From positions 1 to 60,788 of the forward strand of contig NZ_ANIK01000093.1 in assembly GCF_000347175.1 (NCBI RefSeq): DNA of 60,788 nucleotides, written 5' to 3'. Shown here one piece after another: positions 10,934 to 19,245 of the stretch. This DNA is from Leptospira alstonii serovar Sichuan str. 79601 (lineage in GTDB: Bacteria; Spirochaetota; Leptospiria; Leptospirales; Leptospiraceae). The notes under the pieces are model-generated. The model did not search any database and was not told the DNA's origin. It worked only from the letters and a program-made list of their open reading frames with translations. Made by a program: the position numbers and the translations under genes. Every line of letters starts with the position of its first letter. The first letter of the stretch is position 1.

Positions 10934-12459
10934 TCCCGAATTCACATAAAATTATTTCGATAGCGGATGCATCTGCGCTGAACGGAACTCAGTCCGAGGA
11001 TTCGATCATACTTTGTTACGGGCATTTTAACGTAATTCATCCGGGGCATATTCGATTTTTACAATATGCTCGAAGTCTCGGAAAAAAATTGAAAGTAGCC
11101 GTTCTCGGAGATCAAAGTATTCCCGAACCTCAAAGAAATAAATACTTCCATCAGATGGAGAGAGCGGAAGGTGTTGCTTCCTTACACTTCGTGGATTTGG
11201 TTTATGTTTTGGATAAAATTTCTCTGGAAGATTTATCGATTCGGATTCGACCTTCGGTCTTGGTTTTAGGAAAAGAATTTGAGAATTCCGATCGACAAGA
11301 CATCAAAGAGGCCGTTTCTGCGATCGAAAGATATAACGGGAAGGTAATATTTCATGCAGGCGAGGTTCACTACGCGAGCGCAGATTTGCTCCACGGTAGT
11401 CAGCAAGACCTTGAATCTGAAAGGAAACATTTGTTTCTTCAAGCTTGCAAACGACAAGGAATCGAACTTTCAAAACTTTTGAATCAGATCGGTAAATTTT
11501 CAAATTCTAAAATTCTCGTAATAGGTGATACAATCGTAGATCAATATGTTGCTTGTGATGCGATTGGAATGAGCGCAGAGGCTCCCGTTCTTGTAGTCCG
11601 AGAATTGGAAACGAAGGAATTCGTAGGCGGTGCAGGGGTAGTAGCGGCTCACGTGAAAGCCTTGGGAACGGACTGTACATTTTTGTCGGTAGTAGGCGAA
11701 GATGAAAATGCGAATTTAGTCAAAAAGAACCTGGAAGAGCAGGGAATTGACGTTCAACTGATCGGAGATAGTAGTCGCCCAACTACTTTCAAAATTCGTT
11801 ATATGGTGGAGAATCAGAAACTCTTTCGAGTCAGTCGTCTGAAAGAACATTCTCTCTCAAAAATGATAGAAGATCAATTCATCGAGAAACTCAGAAAGAT
11901 TGCAAAAGACTATGACGGGATTCTTATTTGTGATTTTGTATACGGAGTTGTCACTCCGAGAATTCTTTCGGAGATTCGATCGATAGCAAAAGAAAACGAC
12001 ATTCGACTCTTTGGAGATTTGCAATGCAGCAGTCAGGTTGGTAACGTTGCGAAGTTCGAAGACTTTGATTTATTATGCCCGACAGAACGTGAAGCAAGAA
12101 TTGCGCTCAGTAATCATGAAGACGGAGTGGAATGGATTGCCAACACTCTTTTGGAAAAAACTCGATCTAAGAATTTATTAGTCAAATTAGGCGCTGACGG
12201 ATTTATCGCGTACTCGAACGATATTCCTGGCGGTTTTAATAAGAAGGAACATTTTCCCGCCTTGGTTTCCAATCCCGTCGATGTTGCCGGTGCCGGAGAT
12301 TCCTTATTGGCGGCCATTGCTACGAGTATGTGTTCCGGCGCTACTTTGATGGAAGCGTCTATCATCGGAGCTTGTATGGCGGCATTGGCGGTACAAACGG
12401 TCGGAAATATACCGGTCTCTCATCAAAAACTAGAAAATTACATTAGAAATTTGGAGTAA
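10930..12459 (+). CDS. HldE-like bifunctional protein with permuted domains (nucleotidyltransferase, then PfkB kinase)
   Basis: The N-terminal ~150 residues are a cytidylyltransferase-like domain with GHFNVIHPGH (31-40), the HxGH nucleotide site. After about residue 185 comes a PfkB/ribokinase-type kinase (ILVIGDTIVDQY at 194-205) with the catalytic DVAGAGDS (451-458). Classical HldE has the kinase first and the transferase second, so the order is reversed here. The known reactions are phosphorylation of heptose 7-phosphate at C1 and nucleotidyl transfer. The gene overlaps its neighbour by ATGA and is followed four bases later by an epimerase. Confidence 0.87.
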   Translation: MIPNSHKIISIADASALNGTQSEDSIILCYGHFNVIHPGHIRFLQYARSLGKKLKVAVLGDQSIPEPQRNKYFHQMERAEGVASLHFVDLVYVLDKISLEDLSIRIRPSVLVLGKEFENSDRQDIKEAVSAIERYNGKVIFHAGEVHYASADLLHGSQQDLESERKHLFLQACKRQGIELSKLLNQIGKFSNSKILVIGDTIVDQYVACDAIGMSAEAPVLVVRELETKEFVGGAGVVAAHVKALGTDCTFLSVVGEDENANLVKKNLEEQGIDVQLIGDSSRPTTFKIRYMVENQKLFRVSRLKEHSLSKMIEDQFIEKLRKIAKDYDGILICDFVYGVVTPRILSEIRSIAKENDIRLFGDLQCSSQVGNVAKFEDFDLLCPTEREARIALSNHEDGVEWIANTLLEKTRSKNLLVKLGADGFIAYSNDIPGGFNKKEHFPALVSNPVDVAGAGDSLLAAIATSMCSGATLMEASIIGACMAALAVQTVGNIPVSHQKLENYIRNLE

Positions 12460-12462
12460 AGA

Positions 12463-13455
12463 ATGTCTCAGGATATTAAGAATATCTATATTACCGGAGG
12501 AGCGGGATATGTCGGAGCGATGCTCGTTCCTCGTCTTTTAGAAGAAGGATACAAGGTTTCTGTTCTGGATCTTATGATCTATGGAGAAGGCGTACTCAAA
12601 GACCATCCTAATCTAACTAAGATTAAAGGGGACATCAGGGATCAGGATATATTGAACAAAACGATTCCAGGTCACGACTCCGTAATTCATCTCGCTTGTA
12701 TTTCAAACGATCCTAGTTTTGAATTGAATCCTAATTTAGGAAAATCCATTAACTTGGATGCGTTCAGACCTCTCGTAGAGATCTCCAAAAAAAATGGAGT
12801 GAAACGATTCATTTATGCTTCTTCTTCTTCCGTTTATGGAATCAAAGAAGAGCCGAACGTAACTGAAGATTTCATTTTAGAACCTCTTACCGATTATTCA
12901 AAATTCAAAGCCGATTGCGAGAAAATATTAAACGAATACTTGAGCGAAGACTTCACGACTGTTACGATTCGCCCGGCTACGGTTTGCGGATATTCTCCTA
13001 GACAAAGACTGGACGTCGTAGTAAATATTTTAACCAATCTCGCGTATCATAAACGTGAGATCAGCGTTTTCGGGGGAGGCCAACTTCGCCCGAATATCCA
13101 TATCGACGATATGGTGGATGCTTATTTGGTTCTTTTGCGCGCCCCCAAGGAAAAAATCGCAGGTGAGGTTTTTAACGCGGGGTATCTTAATTTTACAGTT
13201 TCCGAAATCGCAAATATGGTAAAAGAAGTGATCGGAGAAGATGTAAAGTTAGTTACTACACCGACGAATGACAACAGATCCTATCATATCTCTTCCGATA
13301 AAATATTCAATAAACTGGGATTTAGGGCGAATCGTTCCATTAAATTGGCGGCAGAAGATTTAAAGAAAGCGTTTGATTCAGGGCTTCTTCCAAACTCTTT
13401 GACCGATGAAAAATATTTCAATATAAAGCGTATGCAGTCCGTAAGTTTGAGATGA
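12463..13455 (+). CDS. NAD-dependent epimerase/dehydratase (extended SDR)
   Basis: This SDR has 330 residues with GGAGYVGAM (12-20), SSSSVYG as the Ser block, and YSKFKADCE giving the YxxxK pair. The C-terminal substrate domain includes IRPATVCGYSPRQRLD. Such proteins act on nucleotide-activated sugars. Because it follows the HldE-like gene and overlaps the HAD-kinase fusion, a role as heptose epimerase or reductase is plausible. It is clearly not a GmhD/HldD copy by eye, so the substrate stays open. Confidence 0.88.
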   Translation: MSQDIKNIYITGGAGYVGAMLVPRLLEEGYKVSVLDLMIYGEGVLKDHPNLTKIKGDIRDQDILNKTIPGHDSVIHLACISNDPSFELNPNLGKSINLDAFRPLVEISKKNGVKRFIYASSSSVYGIKEEPNVTEDFILEPLTDYSKFKADCEKILNEYLSEDFTTVTIRPATVCGYSPRQRLDVVVNILTNLAYHKREISVFGGGQLRPNIHIDDMVDAYLVLLRAPKEKIAGEVFNAGYLNFTVSEIANMVKEVIGEDVKLVTTPTNDNRSYHISSDKIFNKLGFRANRSIKLAAEDLKKAFDSGLLPNSLTDEKYFNIKRMQSVSLR

Positions 13456-15071
13456 CTCTAAGAATCGGATTGGATTTCGATAATACTCTTGCTTGTTATG
13501 ATAAGGTTTTTGCATCCGCTACGAAGGTGCAAAAGCTCATAGCAGAAGACTGGACGGGTTCCAAAAAAGAACTAAGGGATTATATTCGAACTTTAGACGA
13601 CGGAGAACTGATCTGGCAAAAAATTCAAGGAAAAGTTTACGGTAAGTTTATGAATCGGGCCACCCTTTTTCCCGGTGTGGCCGAATTCTTATGGAAATGT
13701 AAATTCAATGGGACGGAAGTTTTTATAGTAAGCCATAAGACTTCTTACGGCCATTTCGATGAGGAAAAAATAAACCTGAGGACTGCCGCCTTGGATTGGA
13801 TGGCTGAAAAAAGATTCTTTGATTCCGAAGAATTTCATATTCCCTCCGAGAATGTTTTTTTCGCCGAGACAAGGGCTGAAAAAGTAAAAAAGATAAACGA
13901 ACTCGAACTCTCTTTTTTTATAGACGATCTGATTGAAGTATTTGAAGAGAAGAATTTTTCTTCGAATACGCAGAAGATTTTGTTCGGAAATTCGGGCTTT
14001 ACTGATCATACGATTGAAAGGTTGATCAGTTTTAAAAGTTGGAAAAAAATTTCAGATTTTATTTTTCCCGAATTTGTGTCGGAAGACATATTTTTCATTT
14101 TAAACAAAAAATGGAAAGATTTAAAATTCTCTAATATACAGACGATAAAGGCAAATGGCAACAGTAGGGTTTACAAAACGGACTCGAGTGAGAAATCTTA
14201 TATCCTAAAGATTTATCCCGACTTGCAGTTGGATCCGAGAGAGAGACTGAAAACGGAATACGACAGCTGTTTTCGGTTATTTGAACATAAACTCTTGGTT
14301 CCCGAACCCGTTCGAAAAGACGAAGACTTGAACTGGGGATTGTATGGTTGGATCGAAGGGGATGAAATCAAGGAATATAATGAAAATTTAATTCTTCAAC
14401 TTCTACGATTTGTTTCTAAATTAAAAGAAATGCAGCCTCGCTTCTCGAAAGAAGATTTTGGTTTAGCTTCGGAAGCCTGCGTTTCGGGTATTGAATTAGA
14501 GTCTCAAATCAAAAGGCGCTTGGAAGCTCTACAATTCTTAAACAATTTTGAATTGAATCGATTTTTGTCGAACGATCTGATTCCCGCGTTTGAGGGTTTT
14601 TTAGATAAGGCAAAGTCGTTTTATAAAGAAGATTACTTTAAAGAATTGGAAGATCAATTTAGGGTCCTAAGTCCTTCCGATTTTGGATTTCATAATTCCA
14701 AGCTGGACCAAGACGGAAACTTATACGTTTACGATTTGGAATATTTCGGTTGGGACGATCCGGTGAAATTGATTTCGGATTTTCTCTGGCATCCCGGTAT
14801 GAATTTGACTGAAAAACAAAAAGAGCTTTGGTTGAATGAGTTGATAAAAATTTTCGATCAACAAGATAAGGGAATCGAAAAAAGATTTTCTTTGTATCAT
14901 CCTCTTTACGGTATTAGGTGGTGTTTGATTCTTCTAAACGAATTCCTTAAAATAAAATTAGAAAATAGAATTAACGCGAATCCGGAAAGAAAAGAACAGC
15001 TTTCTTCTATACAAAGTGTTCAATTAGAAAAATCTAAAGTATTATTAGATAAAATTAAATCGATCGCGTAA
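13452..15071 (+). CDS. HAD-like phosphatase fused to APH/choline-kinase-like phosphotransferase
   Basis: Residues 1 to about 200 form a HAD-like domain: DFDNTL (8-13, nucleophile Asp8 and Asp10), VSHKT (93-97, motif II) and FFIDD (155-159, motif IV). Residues ~210-539 resemble aminoglycoside phosphotransferase/choline kinase. A strand holds Lys253 (YILKIY), SPSDFGFHN (407-415) takes the place of the Brenner HxDxxxxN motif, and DLE (428-430) supplies the metal Asp. The His of HxD is a Ser, but catalytic Asp410 and Asn415 remain. It may act on heptose phosphates, supplying a missing GmhB-type or kinase step; that is inference. Confidence 0.8.
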   Translation: MTLRIGLDFDNTLACYDKVFASATKVQKLIAEDWTGSKKELRDYIRTLDDGELIWQKIQGKVYGKFMNRATLFPGVAEFLWKCKFNGTEVFIVSHKTSYGHFDEEKINLRTAALDWMAEKRFFDSEEFHIPSENVFFAETRAEKVKKINELELSFFIDDLIEVFEEKNFSSNTQKILFGNSGFTDHTIERLISFKSWKKISDFIFPEFVSEDIFFILNKKWKDLKFSNIQTIKANGNSRVYKTDSSEKSYILKIYPDLQLDPRERLKTEYDSCFRLFEHKLLVPEPVRKDEDLNWGLYGWIEGDEIKEYNENLILQLLRFVSKLKEMQPRFSKEDFGLASEACVSGIELESQIKRRLEALQFLNNFELNRFLSNDLIPAFEGFLDKAKSFYKEDYFKELEDQFRVLSPSDFGFHNSKLDQDGNLYVYDLEYFGWDDPVKLISDFLWHPGMNLTEKQKELWLNELIKIFDQQDKGIEKRFSLYHPLYGIRWCLILLNEFLKIKLENRINANPERKEQLSSIQSVQLEKSKVLLDKIKSIA

Positions 15072-15083
15072 AGGAAAATATTC

Positions 15084-15881
15084 ATGGAACCAGTTTCGAA
15101 ACGTTTGAGAAAGCTTGTAGTGGAAGCATTGGAGGGAGGAGGCCGCGGTCATTTGGGTTCCTCCATGTCCATGATCGAAATTTTACACGTCTTGTATGAC
15201 GGTTATTTAAATATTTCCAAAGATAACTATTCTTCTCCAGATAGAGACAGATCTATTTTGAGCAAGGGACACGGCTGCCTTGCGTTGTATGCGGTGCTCG
15301 CCGATAAAGGTTTTATTCCAACGGAGGAATTAAAAACTTTTTGTAAGTCGGATTCTCGTTTAGGAGGCCATCCGGAACGAGGAAAAATTCCGGGAGTGGA
15401 GGCATCAACTGGCGCTCTTGGTCATGGACTTCCGATCGGAGTAGGAATGGCAGTTGCCGGAAAGATCAGAAAGAAAAACTACAAAGTCGTAGTTCTAACC
15501 GGAGACGGCGAAATCAATGAAGGTTCTGTTTGGGAAGCCGCGATGTCCGCGGCGAAACATAAACTTTCCAATTTAACCGTGATGGTTGACTATAATAAAC
15601 TTCAGTCTTACGGTTTGACCAAAGAAGTTTTAGATTTAGAGCCTCTGGTTGATAAATGGAAAAGTTTCGGATTTGAAACCGTGGAAATCGACGGCCATAA
15701 TATAGAGGAAATTAAAGCCGTCTTAAATAGACTTCCGTTTCATTCGGATAAACCTTCTGCAATCATTTGCCATACGATCAAAGGCAAGGGATTTCCTTTT
15801 GCAGAAGGGAACGCCCATTGGCACCATAAATCAAAACTTTCTAAAGAAGAAATCGAAGCAATGTATGCTTGCTTGCAATAA
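15084..15881 (+). CDS. Transketolase-like protein, N-terminal (TPP-binding) half
   Basis: At 265 residues it matches the thiamine-diphosphate half of split transketolases. It has GHLGSSMSMIEILH near the N-terminus, SKGHGCLALYA, the GALGHGLPIGVGMA block and the TPP/metal motif GDGEINEGSVWEA through to NKLQSYG. The C-terminal half is the next gene, 11 bases on. Transketolase makes sedoheptulose 7-phosphate, the GmhA substrate, so the pair may feed the heptose genes upstream. A two-carbon transfer to a nucleotide sugar (branched sugar) is the alternative. Confidence 0.92.
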   Translation: MEPVSKRLRKLVVEALEGGGRGHLGSSMSMIEILHVLYDGYLNISKDNYSSPDRDRSILSKGHGCLALYAVLADKGFIPTEELKTFCKSDSRLGGHPERGKIPGVEASTGALGHGLPIGVGMAVAGKIRKKNYKVVVLTGDGEINEGSVWEAAMSAAKHKLSNLTVMVDYNKLQSYGLTKEVLDLEPLVDKWKSFGFETVEIDGHNIEEIKAVLNRLPFHSDKPSAIICHTIKGKGFPFAEGNAHWHHKSKLSKEEIEAMYACLQ

Positions 15882-15892
15882 TAGGTAACAAA

Positions 15893-16825
15893 ATGCGCAA
15901 TACTAGTTTAAAAATTGTCAATCAATTAGCGGAAAAAGACGATAGAGTCGTTTTCATCGGATCGGATCTTGGTCCCGGCGTGCTGGAAGAAATGAAACAA
16001 AATCTTCCGGATCGTTTCTTTATGGAAGGAGTCAGCGAGCAACATATCATCGGAATGGCTGCTGGAATGGCGATGGAAGGATATATTCCTTATATCAATA
16101 CCATTGCTACCTTTCTTACGAGAAGATGTTATGAACAAGTCGCTTTGGATTTGTGTTTGCACAATCTTCCGGTTCGATTGATTGCGAGCGGTGGAGGAGT
16201 CGTCTATGCTCCTCTCGGTCCCACACATTTAGCGGTGGAAGATATCGCGATTCTTCGCGCCTTACCAAATATGACGATCATTGCTCCCTGTGACGCGGAA
16301 GAAATGAAAAGATTGATGCCTCTGACGGTGGATTGGCCTCATCCAATTTATATCCGACTCGCAAAAGGTGGAGATAAGATAGTAAGCAAACCGGAGCTCG
16401 GTTTTGAGATTGGAAAAGCGATTATTTTGAAAGAAGGCAAAGACGGCATGTTTGTCACTACGGGAGTTATGACTCAGCTCGCTTTAGAAGCCGTCCAACA
16501 ATTAGAATCGGAAGGAGCAAGTTGTGGCATAATTCATATGCATACGATAAAACCTCTGGACGGAGAAATTCTAAAAAAATGGATTCCGAAAGTTTCCGGC
16601 ATAGTTACTGTAGAAGAACACACTCGAATTGGTGGCCTCGGCAGCGCCATACTTGAATTTTGCAACGAAGAGATTCCGAACGAATCCGGAAAAATTAGAA
16701 GGATCGGATTACCGGATCGCTTTGCTGATAAATACGGAAGTCAAGAATCCTTACTGAATCATTTTGGGATCACTAAAGAATTTTTAGTGAATACAATGAA
16801 AGAAGTCATTCAGGCGAAAAAGTAG
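15893..16825 (+). CDS. Transketolase-like protein, C-terminal half
   Basis: From the ATG at 15893, with AGGTAA seven bases upstream, the product is 310 residues. The upstream non-ATG extension (15869) lacks a ribosome site. It contains the pyrimidine-binding domain, with MEGVSEQHIIGMAAGMAMEG around the catalytic Glu, LTRRCYEQ and APLGPTHLAVEDIAI. It ends in the transketolase C-terminal domain (VTVEEHTRIGGLGSAI). It pairs with the preceding gene to form one enzyme. A 115-bp gap then separates this block from the next genes. Confidence 0.92.
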   Translation: MRNTSLKIVNQLAEKDDRVVFIGSDLGPGVLEEMKQNLPDRFFMEGVSEQHIIGMAAGMAMEGYIPYINTIATFLTRRCYEQVALDLCLHNLPVRLIASGGGVVYAPLGPTHLAVEDIAILRALPNMTIIAPCDAEEMKRLMPLTVDWPHPIYIRLAKGGDKIVSKPELGFEIGKAIILKEGKDGMFVTTGVMTQLALEAVQQLESEGASCGIIHMHTIKPLDGEILKKWIPKVSGIVTVEEHTRIGGLGSAILEFCNEEIPNESGKIRRIGLPDRFADKYGSQESLLNHFGITKEFLVNTMKEVIQAKK

Positions 16826-16940
16826 AAATCGCATTGTCGCTGATTTTTATCGGAATCATTTGAGACTTCTGTGAACATTATAAAAATTACATAATGTTTG
16901 TCTAAGTAGCTTATCTAAAAGATCAAAAGACGAGAAGAAT

Positions 16941-17735
16941 ATGTATTTATCTGAATATGAAAAAAAAACGACAGATGAGTATATTCAGAATGGGTATACC
17001 ATTCAAAAAGCCGCCGATATAAATTCCTTAAATTGGATCCGAGAAAGTATCGCAAATATTGTTAGGGAGATTCTGGGACTTACAAAAGAGGAACCTTCTG
17101 ATATTCTTTTAAACCAAGTTCATAAAAAAGTCTCGGTAACTGAATTGAATTCTTTTCGTTTGAAAGTGATTCAGTCTATGAATTCTCTAAAAGATTTTAG
17201 ATATCATTATTATAAAGTAGCTAAACCGTATCTGGAAACGTTAGTCGGAAATGAATTGTCCATGCAGTTAAGAGTGAATCTGAGCATTCAATTTCCCAAT
17301 GATGATAGTTCTCTTCTTCCGGTTCATTCGGATACGTGGTCAGGAGATTCTCCATATGAAATCGTAGTCTGGTTGCCGATTGTGGATTGTTATAAAACAA
17401 AATCTATGTATTTGCTTCCGCCTACGTCGTCCAAAAAGTTAATTTCTGATTTTAAGAATCAGTCCGGAGTGAGCAGCGAAGATTTATTTCAATCGATTTC
17501 TAAAGAGGTTCAGTGGCTGGAAATCAAATACGGGGAAGTTCTCTTATTTGATCAGGGTTATCCGCATGGAAACCGCGTGAACGAAGAATCCGATACGAGA
17601 TGGTCTATGAACTGTAGATTTAAATCCGTATTTACTCCTTATGGAGATAAAAAACTCGGGGAATTTTTCGAGCCGATCACCTTGAGAGCGGCTTCGAAAA
17701 TAGGAATGGAATATCAGTTTCCAAAAGTGAAATGA
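16941..17735 (+). CDS. Sporadic carbohydrate cluster 2OG-Fe(II) oxygenase
   Basis: This 264-residue non-haem iron oxygenase has a visible facial triad: His129 and Asp131 in LPVHSDTW and distal His209 in QGYPHGNRV, with Arg220 (TRWSMNCR) placed to bind 2-oxoglutarate. The overlapping next gene is of the LIC12192 type, and these two families are known to travel together in carbohydrate clusters of unrelated bacteria. Hydroxylation or oxidation of a sugar is likely. The substrate is unknown. It starts a new block after a 115-bp gap. Confidence 0.88.
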   Translation: MYLSEYEKKTTDEYIQNGYTIQKAADINSLNWIRESIANIVREILGLTKEEPSDILLNQVHKKVSVTELNSFRLKVIQSMNSLKDFRYHYYKVAKPYLETLVGNELSMQLRVNLSIQFPNDDSSLLPVHSDTWSGDSPYEIVVWLPIVDCYKTKSMYLLPPTSSKKLISDFKNQSGVSSEDLFQSISKEVQWLEIKYGEVLLFDQGYPHGNRVNEESDTRWSMNCRFKSVFTPYGDKKLGEFFEPITLRAASKIGMEYQFPKVK

Positions 17736-18124
17736 AGGGTGTAAGAGGTTATATCTTTAGTAGATCCTTTCTCGGTGAAAGGGTGCCACAACACGTTCAG
17801 AATATCGTAATCAGAGACTACTGTCAGAGAAACGGTCTCCATTATTTACTCAGCGCGACTGAATACGCGATGGAAGACTGTCATTTAATTTTACAACAAG
17901 TCTTGGATGAATTGGCCAATCTAGATGGAATGATTTTATACAGCTTATTCCAACTCCCGATGGATTCCGAAATTAGAAATCGTTTTTACGATCGGATCCT
18001 TTCCTCTCAAAAAAACTGTTATTTCGCTGTGGAAGGTCTACAACTAAACAACAGAGAAGATGCGGAACGAATTGAGAATCTATGGAAAATCAAGCTGATC
18101 TTACCTTATTGTTTACATTATTAG
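17732..18124 (+). CDS. Sporadic carbohydrate cluster protein, LIC12192 family
   Basis: This 130-residue soluble protein has no recognised catalytic motif and begins MKGVRGYIFSRSFLGERVPQ. It matches my recollection of the family named after Leptospira LIC12192, found only beside 2OG oxygenases in sugar clusters. The fold looks alpha/beta (alternating hydrophobic strands such as DGMILYSLFQLPM and NCYFAVEG), and Cys residues near LPYCLHY end the protein. It overlaps the oxygenase gene by ATGA and is followed three bases later by a Nudix gene. Its function is unknown. Confidence 0.85.
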   Translation: MKGVRGYIFSRSFLGERVPQHVQNIVIRDYCQRNGLHYLLSATEYAMEDCHLILQQVLDELANLDGMILYSLFQLPMDSEIRNRFYDRILSSQKNCYFAVEGLQLNNREDAERIENLWKIKLILPYCLHY

Positions 18125-18127
18125 AAT

Positions 18128-18565
18128 ATGGACAACTCGATCGGTCATGCCGTTAAGGCTTTAATATATAGAAATGACGGTCGTATTTTATTACAACAAC
18201 GTGATTTTACTCCGGGAATTATTTTTCAAGGCTATTGGACTTTTTTTGGCGGACAGGTAGAATCCGGTGAAAATTTAAAAGACGCGTTAACGCGCGAGTT
18301 GCAAGAGGAACTCGGATGTGTTCCGGGCAACATTGGAGAGGAATTATTTCAATGGGAATGGAAGGGAGAATCTCCAACCTGCAATCATTGTTTGCCGGTA
18401 TTTCTAGAAGTAAAGGAAGACGTTCTCGTTCTAAATGAAGGTTTGGCTATGAAATGGTTTCGATGGGAAGAGTTACATGAAAGACTTCCATTAGTGCCGG
18501 GTATCGCCGAAAATCTTGATAAAATTAAAGAATTTTTAGATAAAACTTTTTCTGGCAGAAGATAG
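18128..18565 (+). CDS. Nudix hydrolase
   Basis: The 145-residue protein shows a complete Nudix box from GGQVESGENLKDALTRELQ through EELG (about residues 38-60, pattern Gx5Ex7REUxEExGU). Residues around WTFFGGQ resemble nucleotide-sugar hydrolases such as Gmm. It could remove unwanted NDP-sugars or release a sugar phosphate. It is tightly packed (3 bp before, 3 bp after) between the LIC12192-type gene and a methyltransferase, so these probably form one biosynthetic unit. The substrate is not readable. Confidence 0.9.
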   Translation: MDNSIGHAVKALIYRNDGRILLQQRDFTPGIIFQGYWTFFGGQVESGENLKDALTRELQEELGCVPGNIGEELFQWEWKGESPTCNHCLPVFLEVKEDVLVLNEGLAMKWFRWEELHERLPLVPGIAENLDKIKEFLDKTFSGRR

Positions 18566-18568
18566 GGA

Positions 18569-19234
18569 ATGGGAAAATTAAAGAACATAGTTACGCCGCT
18601 TCATAAAGCGACTCAGAGAGATTATCTAGCTCGTATGCAGGATAATAAAGTCGAATGTATGATCAAAGCAAAGGAATACGGTTTTGATTATTGGGACGGA
18701 GATCGTCGATTCGGATACGGTGGATACAAATACATTCCGGGAAGATGGAAGCCGGTTGCGGAAGCGCTCATTCGAGATTACGGTTTAAAATTCGGATCTA
18801 AGGTTTTGGATATCGGCTGTGGGAAAGGCTATTTGCTTTATGAAATGTTGCTGATCGAACCCGGCTTAAAGATTGTCGGATTTGATTCTTCCGTTTATGG
18901 GCTTGAAAACGCGAAAGAGGAAATCAAACCTTATTTGTTTCAATATAAAGCACAAGATCCATATCCCTTCGGTAATAAGGAATTCGATTTAGTCATATCG
19001 CTTACCACGTTTCATAATTTGAAATTATTCGAGTTGAAGTCCGCTTTAAAAGAAATGGAAAGAGTCGGAAAGAATGGATATCTCATGCTCGAAAGTTACC
19101 GAAATGAAAAAGAATTTTTTAATTTGGAATGTTGGGCTTTAACGGCAGAATCGCTCTTGGAAGTTTCGGAATGGATTTGGTTGTATAATGAATTTGGTTA
19201 TAGCGGCGATTACGAATTTATCTACTTCGAGTAA
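18569..19234 (+). CDS. SAM-dependent methyltransferase
   Basis: This is a class I methyltransferase of 221 residues. Motif I is VLDIGCGKGYLLYEM (about 80-94), an acidic residue in VGFDSS ends strand 2, and motif IV is FDLVISLTTFHNL. Residues before the SAM fold (WDGDRRFGYGGYKYIPGRW) are a conserved-looking lid, as in phosphoethanolamine-type enzymes. It follows the Nudix gene by three bases. A sugar or small-molecule O/N-methylation is inferred from context. Confidence 0.88.
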   Translation: MGKLKNIVTPLHKATQRDYLARMQDNKVECMIKAKEYGFDYWDGDRRFGYGGYKYIPGRWKPVAEALIRDYGLKFGSKVLDIGCGKGYLLYEMLLIEPGLKIVGFDSSVYGLENAKEEIKPYLFQYKAQDPYPFGNKEFDLVISLTTFHNLKLFELKSALKEMERVGKNGYLMLESYRNEKEFFNLECWALTAESLLEVSEWIWLYNEFGYSGDYEFIYFE

Positions 19235-19245
19235 ACATAGGATTC

